A stretch of DNA of 64,000 bases from JBFMFB01 sp040752115 (GCA_040752115.1 JBFMFB010000002.1:67102-131101), one strand, 5' to 3'; shown: positions 42,564-53,172, numbered from the stretch's first letter. Numbers and translations are program-made. Notes: generated from the letters alone by a model not told the origin.

Positions 42564-43727
42564 CTACAGTCCGGCATCCGCGCGCAAAGCTTCCGCCTTA
42601 TCGGTCGCTTCCCAGGAGAACTCCGGTTCGTCGCGGCCGAAATGGCCGTAGGCGGCGGTGCGGGAGTAGATCGGGCGCAGCAGGTTGAGCGACTGGATGA
42701 TGCCCTTGGGGCGCAGGTCGAAGTGAGCTTCGATCAGCTTGGCGATTTTCTCGTCGCTGATCCGGCCGGTGCCGAAGGTGTTGACCATCAGGCTGACTGG
42801 CCGCGCAATGCCGATGGCGTAGGCCACCTGGACTTCGCATTTACTGGCCAGTCCCGCGGCGACGATGTTTTTCGCCACATAGCGGCCGGCGTAAGCGGCA
42901 GAACGGTCCACCTTGGAGGGGTCCTTGCCGGAGAACGCGCCACCGCCGTGGTGCGCGGCGCCGCCGTAGGTATCCACGATGATCTTGCGGCCGGTCAGGC
43001 CGCAATCGCCCATTGGCCCGCCGATCACGAAACGGCCGGTGGGGTTGACCAGATACCGGATATCTTCGTTGCGCATCGCTTCCGGAATGATCGGCTTGAT
43101 GATTTCCTCCACCACCGCCTCGGTCAGCTGGCCATGGGATATATCCGGACTGTGCTGGGTGGAAATCACCACTGTGTCCACATGCTGCGGTTTGCCTTCC
43201 ACATAGCGGATGGTGACCTGCGATTTGGCGTCGGGCCGCAGCCACGGCAGGCGGCCGTCCTTGCGCAGCTCCGCCTGGCGCTCCATCAGGCGATGGGCAT
43301 AGTAAATCGGCATCGGCATCAGCTGCGGCGTTTCATCGCAGGCATAGCCGAACATCAGCCCCTGGTCGCCCGCTCCCTGCTCGAGGTCGAGCCCTTCGCC
43401 CTCGTTCACCCCTTGGGCGATATCCGGCGACTGCTTGTTGAGTGCGGTCAGTACGGCGCAAGTGTGGTAATCGAAGCCGATTTCCGAGCTGTTGTAGCCG
43501 ATGCGCTGAATGGCATGGCGCGCGGTCTGGATGTAGTCCACCGCCGCAGTAGTGGTGATTTCTCCGGAAATGACCACCAGTCCGGTGCTGACCAGCGTTT
43601 CGCAGGCAACGCGGGCGTGCTTGTCATGGGTCAGGATGGCATCGAGAACGCTATCGGAGATCTGATCGGCAACTTTGTCGGGATGCCCTTCCGAAACGGA
43701 TTCGGAAGTAAAGAGGTATTCGTGCAT
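42564..43727 (-). CDS. metK: S-adenosylmethionine synthetase
   Basis: 387 residues. [19 protein letters not shown] marks the true start (ATG at 43727); the open frame continues 12 codons upstream without support. Other signatures: [12 protein letters not shown] (ATP/methionine loop), [19 protein letters not shown] (phosphate-binding). It makes SAM from methionine and ATP. First gene of metK-ahcY-metF. Its leader has a strong promoter, a SAM-II-like riboswitch and an intrinsic terminator, so expression is probably shut down by SAM. Confidence 0.96.
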   Translation of the reverse strand: MHEYLFTSESVSEGHPDKVADQISDSVLDAILTHDKHARVACETLVSTGLVVISGEITTTAAVDYIQTARHAIQRIGYNSSEIGFDYHTCAVLTALNKQSPDIAQGVNEGEGLDLEQGAGDQGLMFGYACDETPQLMPMPIYYAHRLMERQAELRKDGRLPWLRPDAKSQVTIRYVEGKPQHVDTVVISTQHSPDISHGQLTEAVVEEIIKPIIPEAMRNEDIRYLVNPTGRFVIGGPMGDCGLTGRKIIVDTYGGAAHHGGGAFSGKDPSKVDRSAAYAGRYVAKNIVAAGLASKCEVQVAYAIGIARPVSLMVNTFGTGRISDEKIAKLIEAHFDLRPKGIIQSLNLLRPIYSRTAAYGHFGRDEPEFSWEATDKAEALRADAGL

Positions 43728-43779
43728 AGTCTCGTCAATACAGTTAATGGATTGGAACACCACGGCGTATTCGGGGCGT

Positions 43780-43814
43780 AAAAAAACCCGTTTTTAGCTT
43801 GAACTAAAACGGGT
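43780..43814 (-). terminator. Intrinsic terminator in the metK leader
   Basis: ACCCGTTTTAG / CTAAAAACGGGT stem with TTCAAG loop, followed on the minus strand by seven T residues. It starts 3 nt after the riboswitch and 50 bp before the metK ATG, where it can only serve as an attenuator. Confidence 0.87.
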
Positions 43815-43816
43815 CG

Positions 43817-43872
43817 CCCTCGCTTTAGCCGTATTTTTTAAGCGCCCGCAAGCTGATATCAAATCGGCGCAA
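43817..43872 (-). promoter_or_regulatory. SAM-II-like riboswitch in the metK leader
   Basis: On the minus strand the RNA has a P1 arm GCGCC, the conserved GAUUU just after it, a loop ending UUGCG, the closing arm GGCGC, an A-rich UUAAAAAAUA linker and GCUAAAG. These elements come in the order and spacing of the SAM-II (metA) aptamer, whose known core is a GCGC stem, GAUUUAA, UUGCAAGCGC, UAAA and GCUAAA. It begins at the predicted transcript start and runs directly into an intrinsic terminator. Confidence 0.75.
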
Positions 43873-43879
43873 CGCGGCA

Positions 43880-43908
43880 TTTATCTCATCCCCGTCCGGG
43901 TTTGTCAA
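43880..43908 (-). promoter_or_regulatory. Sigma-70 promoter of metK
   Basis: TTGACA (43903-43908), a 17-bp spacer and GATAAA (43880-43885) on the minus strand; predicted start at about 43873, the first base of the riboswitch. Confidence 0.72.
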
Positions 43909-43920
43909 GCAGCGGCGTCC

Positions 43921-44601
43921 CTATTTGACTTGCAAGGCGCCATCGCTGCCGACTTCGAAGCGCACCCTGACCAGGAACCGGCTTTTCACGTTGCGGCCGT
44001 TGCGCTGCGCCGGAACAAATCGCGCGTTGCGGAAGGCTTCCAGCGATGATTGCTCGAAATACCCTGGTGGATTCGCCTCCACTACGGTTGCTTCCCGCAC
44101 CGTGCCGAACTCGTCGATCAACACCAGCACCACCGCCTCCCCGCCGATATTGGCCGCCGCCGCGGCTTCGGGGTATTCCGGCCTGATGGGGTGCAGCGGA
44201 GAGGCATGCGCGTCTAGCTGCCTGGCGGGGTAATAGGTGGGGTCTTCGGGCAGCGGGATTTCCACCGCGGGCAGGCCGGAAGACGATTCTGCCGGTCGTG
44301 CGGTTTCCGGCTGGCTCTCATTTGCCGATGGCTCCGGCTCGGCGGGCGGACGGACGAGGGCCCGCGCCGTCTCTTTCCTTTCCCGAGCGGGCGCCGTCAG
44401 CGCGGTTTTGGCAGGCGGCTGCGGTGCGATTCTGGCTTGCAGGATGACCGGCTTGCCACCCTCTTTTCGCGGCGGTTCGACCACCACCCCGTAAATGATC
44501 GCCAAGTGGAGGATGAGCGATGCCGCCAGCGCGAGCAGGAAACCGTCTCCGCCCTCGCCATCAGTTTTTCCGCCCGCCAGGCGCTCCGGCGATCCGACCA
44601 T
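43921..44601 (-). CDS. TonB-family protein
   Basis: 226 residues: one N-terminal helix (FLLALAASLILHLAIIYGVV), a Pro/Glu/Ala-rich spacer and a TonB C-terminal-type domain (SPLHPIRPEYPEAAAAANIGG, ALVLVLID-like VVLVLIDEFGTVREA, NARFVPAQRNGRNVKSRFLV). Second TonB-like gene in the window and also without exbBD. Start GTG/ATG near MVGSPERL, only 12 bp after the gamma-carbonic anhydrase stop, so the two are likely co-transcribed. Confidence 0.78.
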   Translation of the reverse strand: MVGSPERLAGGKTDGEGGDGFLLALAASLILHLAIIYGVVVEPPRKEGGKPVILQARIAPQPPAKTALTAPARERKETARALVRPPAEPEPSANESQPETARPAESSSGLPAVEIPLPEDPTYYPARQLDAHASPLHPIRPEYPEAAAAANIGGEAVVLVLIDEFGTVREATVVEANPPGYFEQSSLEAFRNARFVPAQRNGRNVKSRFLVRVRFEVGSDGALQVK

Positions 44602-44613
44602 GCCGTTTCTGTG

Positions 44614-45168
44614 TTAACCGTAGCTGCGCTGCAGCCGCACATAATGCCCCGCGGAATAGGCAAAATAGGCGATTTCCTCGGGCTTGAGCGGCCGGACCTG
44701 CTTGACCGGGCTGCCCAGATAGAGAAAGCCGCCCTGCAGCCGCTTGCCTTCCGGCACCAAGCTGCCGGCGCCCAGCAGCACATGAGGTTCCAGCACGGCA
44801 CCGTCCATCACGATGGCGCCCATGCCGATCAGGCATTCGTCCCCGATTTCACAGCCGTGCAGGATGACGCGATGACCCACGGTGACGCGGCTGCCGATCA
44901 CCAGCGGCGCACCTGCCGGGTTGTCCGCCGTTTTGTGGCTGACATGCAGCACGCTCAGATCCTGGATGTTGGTATCGTCGCCGATGCGGATGTTGTTGAC
45001 GTCGCCGCGGATCGCCGCGCCACACCACACCGAGGAATTTTCGCCGATCCACACGTCGCCGATGACCTGCGCGCTGGGGTGAAGGAAAGCCGAGGCGTCG
45101 ATTCGGGGATATATCCCCTGGTATGGCGTGGCGTTGGACGGCATGCTGGTCGGGTCAAGATGCGGCAT
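44614..45168 (-). CDS. Gamma-class carbonic anhydrase-like hexapeptide protein
   Basis: 184-residue left-handed beta-helix protein of the YrdA/CaiE group. Hexapeptide turns are visible from GDVWIGENSSVWCGAAIRGD onward. The metal-site pattern is LHVSHKTADNP (His), VTVGHRVILHGCEIGDE (two His). Such trimers bind zinc or iron; some have carbonic anhydrase activity, many have none shown. The start is the ATG after CAGGAGA; the open frame continuing far upstream is antisense to prlC. Confidence 0.87.
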   Translation of the reverse strand: MPHLDPTSMPSNATPYQGIYPRIDASAFLHPSAQVIGDVWIGENSSVWCGAAIRGDVNNIRIGDDTNIQDLSVLHVSHKTADNPAGAPLVIGSRVTVGHRVILHGCEIGDECLIGMGAIVMDGAVLEPHVLLGAGSLVPEGKRLQGGFLYLGSPVKQVRPLKPEEIAYFAYSAGHYVRLQRSYG

Positions 45169-45258
45169 GGAAATCTCCTGGGGCAATGTGCATAGTATAA
45201 TGCAACCCTTCCGCGCGGCCGATGCCGCCTCGATTTCAACCTTAAGACCTTCGCCAAG

Positions 45259-47283
<2,025 letters not shown>

Positions 47284-47388
47284 CGCCTCCCGGGGTGCAG
47301 TCAAAAAGCTCGGAACCTGTTTAAAAGGCTTGATTTTTTCCCCATGGGTGTGATATTACTCCAACATCTCCTTGTAAGGGGTTGAACA

Positions 47389-47892
47389 ATGAGAGCTTTT
47401 GCATTCCTTGTGATGCTGGTGTGGGGGGGTGCGGGCTACGCACAAACCGCTCTCGTGGCAGACGGCGCGCGCGTCAACCTGCGCAGCGGCAAAGGGGAAA
47501 ATTACAGAATTATCAAAGTGCTGCCGGCCAAAGCCGAGGTGGAAATCGTGGCGATCGAGCAGGGGTACGCAAAAGTCAAAACCGCCGAGGGGCAAACCGG
47601 CTGGGTGTTGCAACGGCTGCTGGAGGTGCAGGAGGCTAGGCCGGAGGAGCCCGCCGCAGACAAAGCATCTTCTCCAAGCACGACCGAAGCCGCGCAACAG
47701 ACGGCGATCCAGGTGCTCCAGAATCAGCTTGCCGCCAGCCAGGCGCAGCTCAAGCTCGAACAACAGCGGCTCGAACGATTCGGCTTTCTGCTGCCGGCAA
47801 TCGCGATCGGCTGCCTGCTTCTGGGCATCGGGCTGGGCATTACCATCCTGGGTGCCTATTACCGCCGGCGGTTGCATGGGCTGCGGATATAG
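47389..47892 (+). CDS. SH3-domain/coiled-coil membrane protein (TIGR04211-like)
   Basis: 167 residues: signal peptide (MRAFAFLVMLVWGGAGYA-Q), bacterial SH3 domain (ADGARVNLRSGKGENYRI, GQTGWVLQRLL), a coiled coil (about residues 100-132, QNQLAASQAQLKLEQQRLER) and a C-terminal membrane helix (LLPAIAIGCLLLGIGLGITI) with an RRR cap. It would expose SH3 and coil to the periplasm, perhaps at the cell wall. The next gene starts directly after its stop. Confidence 0.78.
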   Translation: MRAFAFLVMLVWGGAGYAQTALVADGARVNLRSGKGENYRIIKVLPAKAEVEIVAIEQGYAKVKTAEGQTGWVLQRLLEVQEARPEEPAADKASSPSTTEAAQQTAIQVLQNQLAASQAQLKLEQQRLERFGFLLPAIAIGCLLLGIGLGITILGAYYRRRLHGLRI

Positions 47893-48432
47893 ATGAAACG
47901 TCTGCTTCTGCTAGCCGGCTGCCTGGCCGCGCTGCTGGCCCACGCGGGCACCCTCTACCGTTGGACGGATGCCGAGGGCAAGGTGCATTACACCGACCGG
48001 CCGCCGCCGGCAACTGCGAAAGCCGTGGAGGAAAAGAAATTGGGCGGCAGTTCCGTCACGGAAATTCAGTTGCCCTACGCCACCCAGATGGCCGTCAGGA
48101 ATCATCCCGTGGTGCTCTACGCCAGCGATTGCGGCGAACCCTGCACCCAGGCGCGCGATCACCTGGCCAAGCGCGGCATCCCGTATGCGGCAAAAAACCC
48201 CCAGACATCCGAACCTGACCGGGAGTCGCTGAAGAAGTTGACCGGCGGGCTGGAAGTGCCGGTGCTGACGGTGGGCAGCGCCGCGCCGCTGAAGGGGTAC
48301 GAGGCCGGCATGTGGGATGCCGCGCTGGATGTTGCAGGCTACCCCAAGAACAATCTCCTCGGCAAAGCACTTCCCTCGGGGAAAAACACCGGCTCCGGAA
48401 AGCAGCCTGACGAAGCAAAGGGCAAGCGGTAG
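47893..48432 (+). CDS. DUF4124/glutaredoxin-like envelope protein
   Basis: 179 residues: signal peptide (MKRLLLLAGCLAALLAHA-G), a DUF4124 motif (TLYRWTDAEGKVHYTDRPPP) and a glutaredoxin-like C-terminal part (HPVVLYASDCGEPCTQARDHL, VPVLTVGSAAPLKGYE). The cysteines are spaced CxxxC rather than CxxC. ATG abuts the previous stop codon. A periplasmic thiol role is inferred. Confidence 0.75.
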   Translation: MKRLLLLAGCLAALLAHAGTLYRWTDAEGKVHYTDRPPPATAKAVEEKKLGGSSVTEIQLPYATQMAVRNHPVVLYASDCGEPCTQARDHLAKRGIPYAAKNPQTSEPDRESLKKLTGGLEVPVLTVGSAAPLKGYEAGMWDAALDVAGYPKNNLLGKALPSGKNTGSGKQPDEAKGKR

Positions 48433-48447
48433 CCGCTGCTCTTGCCC

Positions 48448-49209
48448 ATGAAGCTCGCCGCGTGGAACGTCAATTCCCTTAAGGTGCGTCTGCCGCAGGT
48501 GCTCGACTGGCTCGCCGCCAACCAGCCGGATGCCTTGTGCCTGCAGGAAACCAAGCTGGAGGACGCCAATTTCCCACTGGCTGAGATTCAGGCGGCGGGC
48601 TACCAGGCCCGCTTTGCCGGGCAGAAGACCTACAACGGCGTGGCGATTCTGAGCAAGCAGCCCGCAGAAGACGCGGTCGTCGGCATTCCCGGCCTCGACG
48701 ACGCACAAAAGCGCCTGCTTGCGGCCACCATCGGCGGAGTCCGGGTGATCTGCGTTTACGTTCCCAACGGCCAGAGCGTGGATTCCGACAAATACCGCTA
48801 CAAGTTGGAGTGGCTGGCTGCGCTGGCCGGTTGGCTGAAAGGCGAGCTGGCCCGCCATCCCCGGCTTGCCTTGCTGGGAGACTTCAACATCGCGCCGGAA
48901 GAGTGCGACGTGTACGACCCCAAGCTGTGGGAAGGCCAGGTGCTGTTCAGCCCGCCCGAGCGCGAAGCGTTCCGGAATCTGCTGCAGCTCGGCCTCACGG
49001 ACAGCTTCCGCCTCTTCGACCAGCCCGATCGATCCTTTACCTGGTGGGATTACCGCATGAACGCCTTTCGCCGCAACATGGGCCTGCGCATCGATCATAT
49101 TCTGCTGAGCCGCGAGCTGGCGCAACGCTGCAAATCATGCACGATCGACAGGGAAATGCGAGGGCGGGAGCGGCCGTCCGATCATGCGCCGGTAATCGCC
49201 GAAATTTAA
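48448..49209 (+). CDS. xth: Exodeoxyribonuclease III (AP endonuclease)
   Basis: 253 residues of the EEP/ExoIII family: [31 protein letters not shown] (metal Glu), [49 protein letters not shown] and the final RPSDHAPV (catalytic Asp-His). Repairs abasic sites in DNA. I prefer the ATG at MKLAAWN to an upstream TTG, as ExoIII proteins begin there. Confidence 0.92.
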   Translation: MKLAAWNVNSLKVRLPQVLDWLAANQPDALCLQETKLEDANFPLAEIQAAGYQARFAGQKTYNGVAILSKQPAEDAVVGIPGLDDAQKRLLAATIGGVRVICVYVPNGQSVDSDKYRYKLEWLAALAGWLKGELARHPRLALLGDFNIAPEECDVYDPKLWEGQVLFSPPEREAFRNLLQLGLTDSFRLFDQPDRSFTWWDYRMNAFRRNMGLRIDHILLSRELAQRCKSCTIDREMRGRERPSDHAPVIAEI

Positions 49210-49227
49210 TCTGGCATCCGACCGGCG

Positions 49228-49899
49228 CTACCCGGCGGGTTCGCGCCACAACACCGGCCAGATGCGGATTGCGAAAAGCAGCAGGGCAAGCCAGGCGCAA
49301 ACCGCGCCGAAAATGATCGCACCGTGCCAGCCGGCGAGATAGCCAAGGGCGTAGCCCGCGACGCCGGCATGTGCCAGCGCCATCTGTGCCCACGGCCAGG
49401 CGCCCGTGCGGATCGGGTTGCCGGTGAAGCGCGGCAGCATGTGCGCCCCCAGCCCGAAGATCAGGAACAGCAAGAAGCCCAGAGTAAGAAGGTGCAGGAC
49501 CGCGGGGCGCGCCGGGCCTTCGGTCAATAGTGCGCCGTCGATCGCCAGCCCCGCCCCGGCCAGCATCAGATAGCCCACGGCGGCCAGTACGAAAAACCGA
49601 TTGTCCGCAGAAAAGGACAGCCCGGCATGCTGCAGCGATGTCCGCGCCTTGGGCGGCGCCTGCGCGACCAGCGCCCTGGCCTCGGCCAGGCTTTGCACCC
49701 CGATGCCCTTGAGCTCGCCGTCGATCACCAGCGCCGGGATGGTTTTCAGCCGCAATGCGCTCACCAGCGCCCTGCCTTCCGGCTGGCTCATGTCCACGAC
49801 GGCGAACTCGAAATCGCGCTCCTGCGAAACCTCGCGCCAGATCTTTTCCGCCTGATGGCAGGAGGGGCACCACTCGGAAACCAGCAGCTCGATTTTCAT
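49228..49899 (-). CDS. Thioredoxin-like domain fused to four-helix membrane module
   Basis: 223 residues. The N-terminal 75 residues form a glutaredoxin/thioredoxin-like fold with CPSC (MKIELLVSEWCPSCHQ). The remainder has four helices with RPAVLHLLTLGFLLFLIFGLGAHMLPRFTG pattern split at the family His residues. This membrane half is clearly related to the 135-residue protein at 50551-50958 (shared NRxFV start, HxxxLGF, HxLPRFxG). The His/Arg pattern recalls the first helices of CcoN/NorB or NnrS, so haem binding is possible. Convergent with exonuclease III. Confidence 0.72.
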   Translation of the reverse strand: MKIELLVSEWCPSCHQAEKIWREVSQERDFEFAVVDMSQPEGRALVSALRLKTIPALVIDGELKGIGVQSLAEARALVAQAPPKARTSLQHAGLSFSADNRFFVLAAVGYLMLAGAGLAIDGALLTEGPARPAVLHLLTLGFLLFLIFGLGAHMLPRFTGNPIRTGAWPWAQMALAHAGVAGYALGYLAGWHGAIIFGAVCAWLALLLFAIRIWPVLWREPAG

Positions 49900-49914
49900 C
49901 CTAACGGGATTTGG

Positions 49915-50042
49915 CCACGAATGACACGAATAACCACGAATAAGAACCGGGAAGCGCGACCGATTCGGAGCACACCATCGAGGTGAGCATGGCCCCCCGA
50001 GTAATGTCATGATCATTCGTGAACATTCGTGTCATTCGTGGC
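49915..50042. repeat. ATTCGTG repeat, copy 3 (inverted pair)
   Basis: CCACGAATGACACGAATAA (49915-49933) at one end and CATTCGTGAACATTCGTGTC (50014-50033), continuing ATTCGTGG, at the other, facing each other in a 194-bp gap that otherwise shows no gene. It splits what may once have been one transcript. Confidence 0.62.
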
Positions 50043-50093
50043 TAAAAGGTTTTTTCCAGGGTCATTGGGCAAATTTTTTGTAACCCTGCCTGC

Positions 50094-50540
50094 TTATTCC
50101 TGGCAGCGCATGCACTGCACGTCGTAGCGGTCGATCCAGGCGCGCAGTCCGGCCAGCGCTTCTTCGCCGGTAACCAGATGCTGCAGGGCGCCGGCCGGGT
50201 CGTCCGGCTTCATCGCCACCAGCCAGGCGCCGCCGTAGGGTTCGATATTGAGGAAGCCCGGCTCGTCCAGCACCCGCTGGTTGCGCGCCACGATCACGCC
50301 GTCGAAGGGGGCAGGGATGCCGCCCGCCCACTTGCCCGACTCGATGCGCGCCAGCGGTTTTTTCCGCTGGCGGCGGGTGCCCGGCTCCTTGATCGAGGCA
50401 TACTGCACCCGCCCCGCCATGGTTTGGGACGGATCGGTCAGGCCGATGGTATAGGTGCCGTCGGCTTCCGGGCGCACCCAGATGTAATCGAGGTCGTAGT
50501 ACAGGTTTTCCGGCAGCTCGCAGCCGCGGTATTCGGCCAT
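50094..50540 (-). CDS. GcvH-like lipoyl-carrier protein
   Basis: 148 residues of the glycine cleavage H fold: YYDLDYIWVRPEADGTYTIG, then RIESGKWAGGIPAPFDGVIV with Lys at the lipoylation place, and DEPGFLNIEPYGGAWLVAMK. No gcvT or gcvP is nearby. The C-terminus ends in a CxxC pair (CMRCQE), unusual for GcvH. Stand-alone homologues (LbpA type) carry sulfur intermediates in sulfur-oxidising bacteria, but the shdr genes are not in this window. It starts 10 bp after the four-helix membrane gene. Confidence 0.8.
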   Translation of the reverse strand: MAEYRGCELPENLYYDLDYIWVRPEADGTYTIGLTDPSQTMAGRVQYASIKEPGTRRQRKKPLARIESGKWAGGIPAPFDGVIVARNQRVLDEPGFLNIEPYGGAWLVAMKPDDPAGALQHLVTGEEALAGLRAWIDRYDVQCMRCQE

Positions 50541-50550
50541 TACTCTTCCC

Positions 50551-50958
50551 TCAGCTCGCCGGCCCGCCGGTTCGGACGGTCAGAACGATGTTGATGCCAA
50601 ACAGCATGATCGCCGCGTAGCTCAGCGCGCCGCCGGCAAAAACCGGCCAGTCGGTCCAGGTCAGCCACCCCGCGATCATCAGCGGCAGTCCGGCGTTGGC
50701 CAGATACAACTGCCAGTTGGCCATGCGCTGGGAATGCAGCGGCCGGCCGGAAAATCGCGGCAGCACATGCAGCGCGATGCCGTAGATCATCATCAGGATG
50801 AACCCCAGCAGCATGACGTGGCCATGCAGGCGCGGTACGTTGCCGGGGATCAGGCCGGGGCTCAGCAGCCGCGACAGCGCGATCAGGCCGCCTAGCAGCC
50901 CGTAAGCCAGCGCGATGGAGACAAACAGCCGGTTGCTCTTGTGCATGTGTTCAGCCAA
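50551..50958 (-). CDS. Four-helix CcoN/NorB-like mini membrane protein
   Basis: 135 residues with four helices. RLHGHVMLLGFILMMIYGIA followed by LHVLPRFSGRP resembles the second and third helix region of CcoN (compare VHVNGVIFGAF...YYLVPRLCGRP of the fused oxidase in this window), including His residues that could bind haem. It lacks the remaining oxidase helices, so cannot be a full oxidase. Part of a run mltA - this gene - GcvH-like. Its paralogue is fused to a thioredoxin domain at 49228-49899. Confidence 0.72.
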   Translation of the reverse strand: MAEHMHKSNRLFVSIALAYGLLGGLIALSRLLSPGLIPGNVPRLHGHVMLLGFILMMIYGIALHVLPRFSGRPLHSQRMANWQLYLANAGLPLMIAGWLTWTDWPVFAGGALSYAAIMLFGINIVLTVRTGGPAS

Positions 50959-50992
50959 TCCTCGTCTTGCCGGAGTTGCGCCGCCGTGAAAA

Positions 50993-52162
50993 CTACTTGC
51001 CGTTTGGCAGCGGCTGCCCCTTCGGCCATAGCACCCACATCCGGCCGCTCTGCTTCATGCTGCCCGCCTGTTTGCCGGCATCGGGGCCGAACCCCCAGAA
51101 AAAATCCGCCCGCACCGCGCCCCTGATCGCGCCGCCGGTATCCTGCGCCATCATCAGCCGGTTGAGCGGTTTGGCGCTGTTGGGCCAGGTGGCTGACAGG
51201 AACACCGGCGCGCCTAGGGGAATGGCGCGCGGGTCCACGGCCAGGCTGCGGCCGGCGGTCAGCGGCACCCCCAGCGCGCCCGGCGGGCCGTTCAGCGAGT
51301 TGGGCAGCTCGCGGAAAAATACATAACTCGCGTTGTAATTCAGCAGATCCGCCAGCTTGTCGGGATGTTGCCGCGCCCAGTTCTTGATCCCCTGCATCGA
51401 AGCCTTGTCCGCTGTCAGCTCGCCCCGCTCGATCAACGCCTTGCCGATGGAGCGGTAGGGGTAGCCGTTCTGCTCCGCGTAGCCGACCCTGGCGGTTTCG
51501 CCGCCCGGCAGCGAGATCCGGCCAGACCCCTGGATTTGCAGGAAAAACAGCTCGATCGGGTCGTCCACCCAGAATAGCTCGCGCCCCTTGAGCGGCATAC
51601 CGCCGTTCTCGATCTCCGCCCGGCTGAGATAGGGGATCACCCGGTTGCCCTGGAGCCGGCCGCGCAGGCGCATGTTCTTGAGCTCCGGATAAACGGTGCT
51701 CAAGTCCACGATCAGCAGGTCGTTCGGCACGGCGTAAAGCGGATAGCGGAAGCGGGTCGAGGGCGTGCGGCTGCCGTACAGCAGCGGCTCGTAATAGCCG
51801 GTGATCAGCCCCTGGGCGGTGCTGTCGGGATTTGTCACCTGATAGGGGGTGAAATTTTCCTCGAAGAAGCGCCGCAGCGATTCTTCTTCGGCGGGTTGCC
51901 CGGCCGCCGCCTGGCAAACGGACTGCCAGGCGGGCTGGGCCTTGAGCGCCGCACAGCTTTGCAGGAAGGCATCCCAGGCCTGCGGAAAACTGTCTTCGCC
52001 CCACCCGGCCACCGCATCCCAGGCGCTTGGTTGCAGCGCGGGCGCAGGGGGGACGGCGGGCGCGGGAGGCGGTGCGGCCGGCGGCAGCGCCACGCAGGCG
52101 GTGAGCAGCGACACCAGTGCGGCGGCGGCAAGCGATTTGAAACGGAGCGTTACGGCGTTCAT
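50993..52162 (-). CDS. mltA: Membrane-bound lytic murein transglycosylase A
   Basis: 389-residue lipoprotein: lipobox LLTAC with Cys23, a Pro-rich linker, then MltA and 3D domains (PYQVTNPDSTAQGLITGYYE, WVDDPIELFFLQIQGSGR, LMMAQDTGGAIRGAVRADFFWG with catalytic Asp). It cleaves peptidoglycan to 1,6-anhydromuropeptides, the material Mpl later recycles. The ATG overlaps the previous gene's TGA, giving coupled translation. Confidence 0.93.
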   Translation of the reverse strand: MNAVTLRFKSLAAAALVSLLTACVALPPAAPPPAPAVPPAPALQPSAWDAVAGWGEDSFPQAWDAFLQSCAALKAQPAWQSVCQAAAGQPAEEESLRRFFEENFTPYQVTNPDSTAQGLITGYYEPLLYGSRTPSTRFRYPLYAVPNDLLIVDLSTVYPELKNMRLRGRLQGNRVIPYLSRAEIENGGMPLKGRELFWVDDPIELFFLQIQGSGRISLPGGETARVGYAEQNGYPYRSIGKALIERGELTADKASMQGIKNWARQHPDKLADLLNYNASYVFFRELPNSLNGPPGALGVPLTAGRSLAVDPRAIPLGAPVFLSATWPNSAKPLNRLMMAQDTGGAIRGAVRADFFWGFGPDAGKQAGSMKQSGRMWVLWPKGQPLPNGK

Positions 52163-52755
52163 GCCTTGACCAGACGGATCATCCGGAACCATCCCCCCGC
52201 CAGGGCCGGCACGTCCTGTTGCAATTCGAGTCGCGGCACCTGCGCCAGCACCTCCTCGAGCACCACGTCCAGGCGCGTGGCGATCCGCCCCGCCAGCGGG
52301 CTGAGCGCGCGCCGCAGCCAGGCACGCTGGCCGGGGCGCAGGAATTTGTCGAGGATCAGTATCATGCCGCCGGATTTTACTACGCGAGCGGCTTCCTTCA
52401 ATGCCTGCGGCGGATTCGGCGCCACCGCCAGGATCAGGTGCAGCACCGCGTGATCGAAACTCTCGTCCCGAAACGGAAGCGCCAGGCAGTCGCCCTGCAC
52501 CAGGGCGAGATCGAGCCCGTCCCGCCGCGTCTTCGCCCGCCTCAGCATGGCGGCGGTCAAGTCCAGGCCGGTGTAGCGATGCTGCGGCGGCAAAAAGGGC
52601 AGATCGAGCCCGGTGCCGATGCCGTCAACCAGGACATGCTGCGCACCCTCCCCCGGCAGCTGCGCCAGGCTCTGCGCCCGAAGCCGGGCGGAGGCCTTCG
52701 CGATCAGCGCATCGTAAAACGGGGCGAACAGGGTATAGGATGATTTCAGGGACAT
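52159..52755 (-). CDS. Class I SAM-dependent methyltransferase
   Basis: 198 residues, Ubie/Methyltransf_11 style: LVDGIGTGLDLPFLP (SAM loop, an altered DxGxGxG), YTGLDLTAAML, ALPFRDESFDHAVLHLIL and VVKSGGMILILDKFLRPGQ. Substrate unknown; small-molecule or lipid methylation is typical. It is followed by mltA with an ATGA overlap. Confidence 0.82.
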   Translation of the reverse strand: MSLKSSYTLFAPFYDALIAKASARLRAQSLAQLPGEGAQHVLVDGIGTGLDLPFLPPQHRYTGLDLTAAMLRRAKTRRDGLDLALVQGDCLALPFRDESFDHAVLHLILAVAPNPPQALKEAARVVKSGGMILILDKFLRPGQRAWLRRALSPLAGRIATRLDVVLEEVLAQVPRLELQQDVPALAGGWFRMIRLVKA

Positions 52756-52788
52756 CGGAGAAACAGGCCGGGCAAAGCGGCTGGGCGA

Positions 52789-53172
52789 TCAGTGCAGCAC
52801 CTTCGGCACGCATAGGGCAAATTCGAGAATCGGCGCATCGAACTTCGTGCCGTCCTCGGCCACCATCTGATAGCTGCCGCGCATGGTTCCCATCGGCGTC
52901 GCCAGCGCCGTTCCGCTGCTGTACTCGAAACTCTCGCCGGGGCGCAGCAGCGGCTGCTCTCCCACCACCCCCAGCCCCCGCACCTCCTGCACCTTGTTGG
53001 CGGCATCGGTAATGATCCAGTGGCGGCTGATGAGCTGGGCGGGCACCGTGCCGGTGTTAAGAATGGTAATGGTGTAGGCGAACACGTAACGCTCGCGCTC
53101 CTCGTCCGACTGGTCCGGCAGGTAGGAAGCCAGCGATTTCACCGTGATCTCATATTTTTTGCTATCGGCCAT
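52789..53172 (-). CDS. apaG: ApaG
   Basis: 127-residue fibronectin-like DUF525 protein. YEITVKSLASYLPDQSD, FAYTITILNTGTVPAQLISRHW, GEQPLLRPGESFEYSSGTAL and GTMRGSYQMV are the family pattern. ApaG is a small cytoplasmic protein of uncertain role in Co2+ tolerance and nucleotide metabolism. The start is the ATG at MADSKKYE; 29 codons upstream in frame have no support. Confidence 0.93.
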   Translation of the reverse strand: MADSKKYEITVKSLASYLPDQSDEERERYVFAYTITILNTGTVPAQLISRHWIITDAANKVQEVRGLGVVGEQPLLRPGESFEYSSGTALATPMGTMRGSYQMVAEDGTKFDAPILEFALCVPKVLH

